A program made the position numbers and the translations under genes. A stretch of 64,000 nucleotides of DNA, taken from positions 4,156,001-4,220,000 of the forward strand of contig NC_079876.1 in the NCBI RefSeq assembly GCF_029227915.1. The letters run 5' to 3'. Below, in pieces: positions 26,419 to 37,184 of the stretch (position 1 is its first letter; every line of letters begins with the position of its first letter). Below the pieces are notes generated by a model that did no database searches, was not told the DNA's origin, and saw nothing but the letters and a program-made list of their open reading frames with translations. Source of the DNA: Hydractinia symbiolongicarpus (taxonomy: Eukaryota > Cnidaria > Hydrozoa > Anthoathecata > Hydractiniidae).

Positions 26419-28654
26419 GTAATTTTTGAAACTGTCTCCATTTCTTCAGCGCACGCCAACGGCTAGGATTCGTCCCACGACTAAAAAATGATTTATTTAT
26501 TTAAATTTTTAAATGAAGCGCTACCACAGCGCCCAGTGTAATCGCTGAGTTCCGGCAATCATGTCAAATTAAGATGAATGTTTTTTCTTGGCGTCCAATT
26601 GTCTCATTTATCACATTTATCAGGCCACAGTCCAAAGTTAGTTCTATTAAGTCCCACATACAATTGTTTCACTGTTAAGAGCGATGCAACCTAGTAATAT
26701 CAGATAAATATCGCTAAATACATGTTGGTACGAATATGTGACCCAACCGTTGTAACTCAAACGGACTGACATCGATAGAAAGTCCGTGAAAAGTGGTACT
26801 TGAAACTGTCTCTATTTCTTCAGCGCGCGCTAACGGCTAGGATTCGTCCCACGGCTAAAAAGTTACTTTTTTATCTTAATTTTCAAATGAAGCGGTACCA
26901 CAGGGACCAGTGTAATCGCTAAGTTGCGGCAATCATGTCAATTTCAGAAGAATGTTATTTCTTGGAGTCCAATTGTCTCACTTAAAACATTTATAACGTC
27001 ACAGTCCTAAATCAGTTCAATTTAGTTCCACAGTCAATCGTTTCACTGTTAGAGCAATGCAACCTATAATATGAGAAAAATATCGCTAAATGCATGTTTG
27101 TACGAATATGTGACACAAAGGTTGTAACTTAGATGCACTCATACTGTTAGAAAGTCATTGAAATATAGTTCTTGAAGCTGTCAATATTTCTTCAGCGCGT
27201 GCTAACGGCTATGATTGGTCCCACAGTACAAAATGACTTATTTATATAAATTTTTAAATAAAGCGCTACCACAGCGGCCAGTGTAATCGCTGAGTTCCGG
27301 CAATCACGTCAAATTAAAAAGAATGTTATTTCTTGGAGTCCAATTGTCTCATTTACCAAATTTATCAGATCACAGTCCAAAGTTAGTTCAATTAACTCCC
27401 ACAGCCAATCGTTTCATTGTTAAAAGCTATGCCACCTAATAATATCAGAAAAATATCGCTAAATACATGTTAGTACGAATATGTGACCCAACCGTTGTAA
27501 CTCAAACGGACTGACACCGTTAGAAAGTCAATGAAATGTAATTTTTGAAACTTTCGCTATTTCTTCAGCGCGCGATAAAGGCTAGGATTGGTCACACGGT
27601 AAAGAATGATTTATTCATCTAAATTTTTAAATGAAGCGCTACCACAGCGACCAGTGTAATCGCTGAGTTCCGGCAATCATGTCAAATTAAGAAGAATGTT
27701 ATTTCTTGGAGTCCAATTGTCTCACTTATAACATTTATAACGTCACAGTCCAAAATCAGTTCAATTTAGTCCCACAGTCAATCGTTTCACTGTTAAAAGC
27801 AATGCAACCTATTAATATGAGAAAAATATCGTTAAATGCATGTTTGTACGAATATGTGACACAAACGTTGTAACTCAAATGGACTGATACTCTTAGAAAG
27901 TCAATGAAATGTAGTTTTTGAAACTTTCGCTATTTCTTCAGCGCGAGATAACGGCTAGTATTGGTCACACGGTAAAGAATGATTTATTTATCTAAATTTT
28001 TAAATGAAGCGCTACCACACCGCCCAGTGTAATCGCTGAGTACCGGCAATCAAGTCAAATTAAGATGAATGTTATTTCTTGGAGTCCAATTGTCTCATTT
28101 ATCACATTTATCAGGTCACAGTCCAAAGTTAGTTCAATTAAGTCCCACTTACAATTGTTTCCCTGTTAAAAGCGATGCAACCTAGTAATATCAGATAAAT
28201 ATCGCTAAATACATGTTGGTACGAATATGTGACCCAACCGTTGTAACTCAAACGGACTGACATCGATAGAAAGTCCGTGAAAAGTAGTATTTGAAACTGT
28301 CTCCATTTCTTCATCGCGCGCTAACGGCTAGAATTCGTCCCACGGTTAAAAAGTGACTATTTTATCTTAATTTTCAAATATAGCGCTACCACAGGGACCA
28401 GTGTAATCGCTGAGTTGCGGCAATCATGTCAAATTAAGAAGAATGTTTTTTCTTGGAGTCCAATTGTCTTACTTTTTCATTTATAAGGTCACAGCCCAAA
28501 ATCAGTTCAATTAAGTCCCACAGTGAATCGTTTCACTGTTAAAAGCGATGCAACCTAGTAATACCGGAAAGATATCACGAAATACATGTTGGTACGAATA
28601 TGTGACTCAACCAATGTAACACAAACGGATTGATACTGTTAGAAAGTCATTGAA
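26419..28654 (+). repeat. Satellite block: mixed monomers
   Basis: Monomers start at 26464, 26838, 27210, 27583, 27956 and 28329. Monomer 26464 repeats the ATTTATTTAAATTTTT type of 22736 and 23856. Monomer 26838 is a hybrid that begins as the GGGACCAG type and ends as the GCATG subfamily. The series 27210/27583/27956 matches 28702/29075/29448 at an offset of four monomers (1492 bp). No gene is present. Confidence 0.86.
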
Positions 28655-30520
28655 ATGTAGTTCTTGAAGCTGTCATTATTTCTTCAGCGCGTCCTAACGG
28701 CTATGATTGGTCCCACAGTACAAAATGACTTATTTATATAGATTTTTAAATAAAGCGCTACCACAGTGGCCAGTGTAATCGCTGAGTTCCGGCAATCACG
28801 TCAAATTAAAAAGAATGTTATTTCTTGGAGTCCAATTGTCTCATTTACCAAATTTATCAGGTCACAGTCCAAAGTTAGTTCAATTAAGTCCCACAGCCAA
28901 TCGTTTCATTGTTAAAAGCTATGCAACCTAATAATATCAGAAAAATATCGCTAAATACATGTTAGTACGAATATGTGACCCAACCGTTGTAACTCAAACG
29001 GACTGACACCGTTAGAAAGTCAATGAAATGTAATTTTTGAAACTTTCGCTATTTCTTCAGCGCGCGATAACGGCTAGGATTGGTCACACGGTAAAGAATG
29101 ATTTATTCATCTAAATTTTTAAATGAAGCGCTACCACAGCGACCAGTGTAATCGCTGAGTTCCGGAAATCATGTCAAATTAAGAAGAATGTTATTTCTTG
29201 GAGTCCAATTGTCTCACTTATAACATTTATAACGTCACAGTCCAAAATCAGTTCAATTTAGTCCCACAGTCAATCGTTTCACAGTTAAAAGCAATGCAAC
29301 CTATTAATATGAGAAAAATATCGCTAAATGCATGTTTGTACGAATATGTGACACAAACGTTGTAACTCAAATGGACTGATACTCTTAGAAAGTCAATGAA
29401 ATGTAGTTTTTGAAACTTTCGCTATTTCTTCAGCGCGCGATAACGGCTAGGATTGGTCACACGGTAAAGAATGATTTATTTATCTAAATTTTTAAATGAA
29501 GCTCTACCACAGCGCCCAGTGTAATCGCTGAGTTCCGGCAATCATGTCAAATTAAGATGAATGTTATTTCTTGGAGTCCAATTGTCTCATTTATCACATT
29601 TTATCAGGTCACAGTCCAAAGTTAGTTTAATTAAGTCCCACATACAATTGTTTCACTGTTAAAAGCGATACAACCTAGTAATACCGGAAAGATATCACGA
29701 AATACATGTTGGTACGAATATGTGACTCAACCGTTGTAACACAAACGGATTGATACTGTTAGAAAGGCAATGAAATGTAGTTTTTGAAACTGTCTCTATT
29801 TCTTCAGTGCGGGATAACGGCTAGGATTGGTCCCACAGTAAAAAATGACTTATTCATCTAAATTTTTAAATGAAGCGCTACCACAGCGTCCAGTGTAATC
29901 ACTGAGTTCCGGCAATCATGTCAAATTAAGAAGAATGTTATTTCTTGGGGTCCAATTTTCTCACTTATAACATTTATAACATCACAGTCCAAAATCAGTT
30001 CAATTTAGTCCCACAGTCAATCGTTTCACTGTTAAAAGAAATGCAACCTATTAATATGAGTAAAATATCGCTAAATGCATGTTTGTACGAATATGTGACC
30101 CAACCGTTGTAACTCACACGGACTGTAACCATTAGAAAGTCAATGAAATGTAGTTTTGGAAACTGTCGCTATTTCTTCAGCGCGTGATAACGGCTAGGAT
30201 TGGTCCCACGGTAAAAAATGATTTATTTATCTAAATTTTTAAATGAAGCGCTACCACAGCGCCCAGTGTAATCGCTGAGTTCCGGCAAGCACACCAAATT
30301 AGGAAGAATGTTATTTCTTGGAGTCCAATTGTCTCATTTATCACATTTATCAGGTGACAGTCCAAAGTTCCTTCAATTAAGTACCACATTCAATCGTTTC
30401 ACTTTTAAAAGCGATGCAACCTAGTAATAACAGATAAATATCGCTAAATACATGTTGGTACGAATATGTGACCCAACCATTGCAACTCAAACGGACTGAC
30501 ACCGTTAGAAAGTCAATGAA
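28655..30520 (+). repeat. Five-monomer higher-order repeat, copy 1 (~1866 bp)
   Basis: Monomers start at 28702, 29075, 29448, 29822 and 30195. Diagnostic features are TATGATTGGTCCC with CACAGTGGCCAG; a GCGACCAG GCATG-type monomer; GAAGCTCTACC with a one-T insertion (CACATTTTATCAGG); GCGTCCAGTGTAATCACTGAG; and GGCAAGCACACCAAATTAGG. The third monomer (29448) changes type in its middle, at about 29660, to the sequence that copy 2 reaches only one monomer later. It is the junction of a one-monomer deletion, or copy 2 carries an insertion. Confidence 0.9.
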
Positions 30521-32760
30521 ATGTAGTTCTTGAAGCTGTCAATATTTCTTCAGCGCGTCCTAACGGCTATGATTGGTCCCACAGTACAAAATGACTTATT
30601 TATATAAATTTTTAAATAAAGCGCTACCACAGTGGCCAGTGTAATCGCTGAGTTCCGGCAATCACGTCAAATTAAAAAGAATGTTATTTCTTGGAGTCCA
30701 ATTGTCTCATTTACCAAATTTATCAGGTCACAGTCCAAAGTTAGTTCAATTAAGTCCCACAGCCAATCGTTTCATTGTTAAAAGCTATGCAACCTAATAA
30801 TATCAGAAAAATATCGCTAAATACATGTTAGTACGAATATGTGACCCAACCGTTGTAACTCAAACGGACTGACACCGTTAGAAAGTCAATGAAATGTAAT
30901 TTTTGAAACTTTCGCTATTTCTTCAGCGCGCGATAACGGCTAGGATTGGTCACACGGTAAAGAATGATTTATTCATCTAAATTTTTAAATGAAGCGCTAC
31001 CACAGCGACCAGTGTAATCGCTGAGTTCCGGCAATCATGTCAAATTAAGAAGAATGTTATTTCTTGGAGTCCAATTGTCTCACTTATAACATTTATAACG
31101 TCACAGTCCAAAATCAGTTCAATTTAGTCCCACAGTCAATCGTTTCACTGTTAAAAGCAATGCAACCTATTAATATGAGAAAAATATCGCTAAATGCATG
31201 TTTGTACGAATATGTGACACAAACGTTGTAACTCAAATGGACTGATACTCTTAGAAAGTCAATGAAATGTAGTTTTTGAAACTTTCGCTATTTCTTCAGC
31301 GCGCGATAACGGCTAGGATTGGTCACACGGTAAAGAATGATTTATTTATATAAATTTTTAAATGAAGCTCTACCACAGCGCCCAGTGTAATCGCTGAGTT
31401 CCGGCAATCATGTCAAATTAAGATGAATGTTATTTCTTGGAGTCCAATTGTCTCATTTATCACATTTTATCAGGTCACAGTCCAAAGTTAGTTCAATTAA
31501 GTCCCACATACAATTGTTTCACTGTTAAAAGCTATGCAACCTAGTAATATCAGATAAATATCGCTAAATAAATTTTGGTACGAATATGTGAGCCAACCGT
31601 TGTAACTCAAACGGACTGACATCGATAGAAAGTCCGTGAAAAGTAGTATTTGAAACTGTCTCTATTTCTTCAGCGCGCGCTAATGGCTAGGATTCGTCCC
31701 ACGGTTAAAAAGTGACTTTTTATCTTAATTTTCAAATGTAGCGCTACCACAGGGACCAGTGTAATCGCTGAGTTGCGGGAATCATGTCAAATTAAGAAGA
31801 ATGTTATTTCTTGGAGTTCAATTGTCTTACTTTTTCATTTATAAGGTCACAGCCCAAAGTCAGTTCAATTAAGTCCCACAGTCAATCGTTTCACTGTTAA
31901 AAGCGATACAACCTAGTAATATCGGAAAGATATCACGAAATACATGTTGGTACGAATATGTGACTCAACCGTTATAACACAAACGGATTGATACTGTTAT
32001 AAAGGCAATGAAATGTAGTTTTTGAAACTGTCTCTATTTCTTCAGTGCGGGATAACGGCTAGGATTGGTCCCACAGTAAAAAATGACTTATTCATCTAAA
32101 TTTTTAAATGAAGCGCTACCACAGCGTCCAGTGTAATCACTGAGTTCCGGCAATCATGTCAAATTAAGAAGAATGTTATTTCTTGGAGTCCAATTTTCTC
32201 ACTTATAACATTTATAACATCACAGTCCAAAATCAGTTCAATTTAGTCCCACAGTCAATCGTTTCACTGTTAAAAGAAATGCAACCTATTAATATGAGTA
32301 AAATATCGCTAAATGCATGTTTGTACGAATATGTGACTCAACCGTTGTAACTCACACGGACTGTAACCATTAGAAAGTCAATGAAATGTAGTTTTGGAAA
32401 CTGTCGCTATTTCTTCAGCGCGTGATAACGGCTAGGATTGGTCCCACGGTAAAAAATGATTTATTTATCTAAATTTTTAAATGAAGCGCTACCACAGCGC
32501 CCAGTGTAATCGCTGAGTTCCGGCAAGCACACCAAATTAGGAAGAATGTTATTTCTTGGAGTCCAATTGTCTCATTTATCACATTTATCAGGTGACAGTC
32601 CAAAGTTCCTTCAATTAAGTACCACATCCAATCGTTTCACTTTTAAAAGCGATGCAACCTAGTAATAACAGATAAATATCGCTAAATACATGTTGGTACG
32701 AATATGTGACCCAACCATTGCAACTCAAACGGACTGACACCGTTAGAAAGTCAATGAAAT
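30521..32760 (+). repeat. Five-monomer higher-order repeat, copy 2 with one extra monomer (~2240 bp)
   Basis: Monomers start at 30568, 30941, 31314, 31688, 32060 and 32433. The first two and a half monomers match copy 1 at 1866 bp, and the last two match at about 2238 bp. The difference is one monomer length. The extra material (second half of 31314 through first half of 31688) is of the CATCGATAG/GGGACCAG type. The phase is kept exactly, as expected when unequal crossover happens between aligned monomers. Confidence 0.9.
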
Positions 32761-34298
32761 GTAGTTTTTGAAACTGTCGCTATTCTTCAGCGCGCGATAA
32801 CGGCTAGGATTGATCCCACGGTAAAGAATGACTTATTTATCTAAATTTTTAAATGAAGCGCTATCACAGCGCCCAGTGTAATCGCTGAGTTCCGGCAAGC
32901 ACATCAAATTGGGAAGAATGTTATTTCTTGGAGTCCAATTGTCTCATTTATCACATTTATCAGGTCACAGTCCAAAGTTCCTTCAATTAAGTACCACATT
33001 CAATCGTTTCACTTTTAAAAGCGATGCAACCTAGTAATAACAGATAAATATCGCTAAATACATGTTGGTACGAATATGTGACCCAACCGTTGTTACTCAA
33101 ACGGACTGACATCGATAGAAAGTCCGTGAAAAGTAGTATTTGAAACTGTCTCTATTTCTTCAGCGCGCGCTAACGGCTAGGATTCGTCACACGGCTAAAA
33201 CGTGACTTTTTTATCTTAATTTTCAAATGAAGCGCTACCACAGGGACCTGTGTAATCGCTGAGTTCCGGCAAGAGCATCAAATTAGGAAGAATGTTATTT
33301 CTTGGAGTCCAATTGTCTCATTTTTCACATTTATCAGGTCACAGTCCAAAGTTAGTTCAATTAAGTACCACATTCAATCGTTTCACTGTTAAAAGCAATG
33401 CAACGTAGTAATAACAGATAAATATCGCTAAATACATGTTGGTACGAATATGTGACCCAACCATTGTTACTCAAACGGACTGGCACCGTTAGAAAGTCAA
33501 TGAAATGTAGTTTTTGAAACTGTCGCTATTCCTCAGCGCGCGATAACGGCTAGGATTGGTCCCACGGTAAAGAATAACTTATTTATCTAAATTTTTAAAT
33601 GAAGCGCTATCACAGCGCCCAGTGTAATCGCTGAGTTCCGGCAAGCACATCAAATTAGGAAGAATGTTATTTCTTGGAGTCCAATTGTCTCATTTATCAC
33701 ATTTTTCAGGTCACAGTCCAAAGTTCGTTCAATTAAGTACCACATTCAATCGTTTCACTTTTAAAAGCGATGCAACCTAGTAATAACAGATAAATATCGC
33801 TAAATACATGTTGGTACGAATATGTGACCCAACCGTTGTTACTCAAACGGACTGACATCGATAGAAAGTCCGTGAAAAGTAGTATTTGAAACTGTCTCTA
33901 TTTCTTCAGCGCGCGCTAACGGCTAGGATTCGTCACACGGCTAAAACGTGACTTTTTTTATCTTAATTTTCAAATGAAGCGCTACCACAGGGACCTGTGT
34001 AATCGCTGAGTTGCGGCAATCATGTCAAATAAAGATGAATGTTGTTTCTTGGAGTTCAATTGTCTCATTTATCACATTTATCAGGTCACAGTCCAAAGTT
34101 AGTTTTATTAAGTCCCACATTCAATCGTTTCACTGTTAAAAGCGATGCAACCTAGTAATTACAGATAAATATCGCTAAATACATGTTGGTACGAATATGT
34201 TAACCAACCGTTGTAACTCAAATGGACTGACATCGATAAAAAGTCAGTGAAATGTAGTATTTGAAACTGTCGCTATTCCTTCAGCGCGCGATTACGGA
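32761..34298 (+). repeat. Dimeric satellite repeat, two copies (746 bp offset)
   Basis: Monomers start at 32805, 33178, 33551 and 33924. Monomers 32805 and 33551 share GCGCTATCACAGCGCCC and GGCAAGCACATCAAATT. Monomers 33178 and 33924 share TTCGTCACACGGCTAAAACG and GGGACCTGTG. Copy boundaries are imprecise because the halves of 33178 and 33924 differ after the core. The same GGCAAGCACA types return at 37280, 37652 and 38025. Confidence 0.87.
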
Positions 34299-35525
34299 TA
34301 GGATTGGTCCCACAGTAAAGAATGACTTATTTATCTAAATTTTTTAATAAAGCGCTACCACAGCGCCTGGTGTAATCGCTGAGTTGCGGCAATTATGTCA
34401 AATTAAGTAGAATGTTATTTCTTGGAGTCCAATTGTCTCACTTTCACATTTATAAGGTCACAACCGAAAATCAGTTCAATTAAGTCCCACAGTCAATTGT
34501 TTCACTGTTAAAAGCGATGCAATCTAGTAATACCGGAAAGATATCACGAAATACATGTTGGTAAGAATATGTGACTCAACCGTTGTAGCTCAAACGGATT
34601 GACACTGTTAGAAAGTCAATGAAATGTACTTTTTGAAACTGTCTCTATTTCTTCATGGCGGGATAACGCCTGGGATTGGTCTTACAGCAAGAAATGACAT
34701 ATTTATCTAAGTTTTTAAATGAAGCGCTACCACAGCGCCCAGTGTATTCGCTGAGTTCCGGCAATCATGTCAAATTAAAAAGAATGTTATTTCTTAGAGT
34801 CCAATTGTCTCATTTATAACATTTATAAGGTCACAGTCAAAAATCAGTTCAATTTAATCCCACAGTCAATCGTTTCACTGTTAAAAGCGATGCAACCTAT
34901 TAATATGAGAAAATTATCGCTAATTACATGTTGGTACGAATATGTGACTCATCCGTTGTAACTCAATCGGATTGATGCTGTTAGAAAGTCAATGAAATGT
35001 AGTTTTTGAAACTGTCTCTATTTCTTCAGCGCGGGATAACGGCTAGGGTAGGTCCCACAGTAAAAAATGACTTACTTATTTAAATTTTTAAATGAAGCGC
35101 TACCACAACGCCCAGTGTAATCACTGAGTTCCGGCAATCACGTCAAATTAAGAAGAATGTTACTTCTTGGAGTTCAATTGTCTTACTTATAAAATTTATC
35201 AGGTCACAGTCCAAAGTTAGTTCAATTAAGTCCCACAGTCAATCGTTTCATTGTTAAAAGCGATGCAATCTAGATGTATCAGAAAAATATCGCTAAATAC
35301 ATGTTGGTACGAATATGTGACCCAACCGTTGCAACTCACACGGACTGTAGCCGTTAGAAAGTCAATGAAATGAAGTTTTTGAAACTGTCGCTATTTGTTC
35401 AGCGCGCGATAACAGATAGGATTGGTCCCACAGTAAAGAATGACTTATTTATCTAAATTTTTAAATGAAGCGCTACCACAGCGGCCAGTGTAATCGCTGA
35501 GTTGCGGCAATCATGTCAAATTAAA
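34299..35525 (+). repeat. Satellite block: transition between monomer subfamilies
   Basis: Monomers start at 34299, 34671, 35044 and 35417. The monomer at 34671 is the first with TTAAAAAGAATG, AGTCAAAAATCAG, TTTAATCCCACAG, GAGAAAATTATCGC, GACTCATCCG and TTGATGCTG. These diagnose the subfamily that dominates the right half of the window. The GCATG subfamily, last seen as a hybrid at about 32310, does not return. Many single-base variants unique to this block suggest it is old and has not been homogenised recently. Confidence 0.85.
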
Positions 35526-37184
35526 AAGAATGTTATTTCTTGGAGTCCAATTGTCTCACTTATAACATTTATAAGGTCACAGTCCAAAATCAGTTCAATT
35601 TAGTCCCACAGTCAGTCGTTTCACTGTTAAAGGCGATGCAACCTATTAATATGAGAAAATTATCGCAAATTACATGTTGGTACGAATATGTGACCGAACC
35701 GTTGTAACTCAAGCGGACTGACATCGATAAAAAGTCAGTGAAATATAGTATTTGAAACTGTCTCTATTTCTTTAGCACGCGCTAACGGCTAGGATTGGTC
35801 CCACAGTTAAAAATGACTTTTTTATCTTAATTTTCAAATGAAGCGCTACCACAGCGCCCGGTGTAATCGCTGAGTTGCGGCAATCATGTCAAATTAAGAA
35901 GAAAGTTATTTCTTTGAGTCCAATTGTCTCACTTTCACATTTATAAGGTCACAGCCCAAAATCAGTTCAATTAAGTCCCACAGTCAATTGTTTTACTGTT
36001 AAAAGCGATGCAACCTAGTAATACCGGAAAGATATCACTAAATACATGTTGGTAAGAATATGTGACTCAACCGTTGTAGCTCAAACGGATTGATACTGTT
36101 AGAAAGTCAATGAAATGTACTTTTTGAAACTGTGTCTATTTCTTCAGCGCGGGATAACGGCTAGGATTGGTCTTACAGTAAGAAATGACATATTTATCTA
36201 AATTTTTAATTGAACCGCTACCACAGCGGCCAGTGTAATCGCTGAGTTGCGGCAATCATGTCAAATTAAGAAGAATGTTATTTCTTGGAGTCCAATTGTC
36301 TCACTTATAACATTTATAAGGTCACAGTCCAAAATCAGTTCAATTTAGTCCCACAGTCAGTCGTTTCACTGTTAAAGGCGATGCAACCTATTAATATGAG
36401 AAAATTATCGCAAATTACATGTTGGTACGAATATGTGACCGAACCGTTGTAACTCAAGCGGACTGACATCGATAAAAAGTCAGTGAAATATAGTATTTGA
36501 AACTGTCTTTATTTCTTTAGCACGCGCTAACGGCTAGGATTGGTCCCACAGTTAAAAATGACTTTTTTATCTTAATTTTCAAATGAAGCGCTACCACAGC
36601 GCCCGGTGTAATCGCTGAGTTGCGGCAATCATGTCAAATTAAGAAGAAAGTTATTTCTTTGAGTCCAATTGTCTCACTTTCACATTTATAAGGTCACAGC
36701 CCAAAATCAGTTCAATTAAGTCCCACAGTCAATTGTTTTACTGTTAAAAGCGATGCAACCTAGTAATACCGGAAAGATATCACTAAATACATGTTGGTAA
36801 GAATATGTGACTCAACCGTTGTAGCTCAAACGGATTGATACTGTTAGAAAGTCAATGAAATGTACTTTTTGAAACTGTGTCTATTTCTTCAGCGCGGGAT
36901 AACGGCTAGGATTGGTCTTACAGTAAGAAATGACATATTTATCTAAATTTTTAAATGAACCGCTACCACAGCGGCCAGTGTAATCGCTGAGTTGCGGCAA
37001 TCATGTCAAATTAAGAAGAATGTTATTTCTTGGAGTCCAATTGTCTCACTTATAACATTTATAAGGTCACAGTCCAAAATCAGTTCAATTTAGTCCAACA
37101 GTCAGTCGTTTCACTGTTAAAGGCAATGCAACCTATTAATATGAGAAAATTATCGCAAATCACATGTTGGTACGAATATGTGAC
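35526..37184 (+). repeat. Dimeric satellite repeat, ~2.2 copies (745 bp unit)
   Basis: Copy 1 is about 35526-36270 and copy 2 about 36271-37015, with a partial third copy to about 37184. Monomers start at 35790, 36162, 36535 and 36907. Shared rare features are GTCAGTCGTTTC, TTAAAGGCGATGC, TATCGCAAATTACATG, GTGACCGAACCG, TTTAGCACGCGCTAACGG and GCGCCCGGTG. Few differences were seen between the copies, so this dimer amplified recently. Confidence 0.9.
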
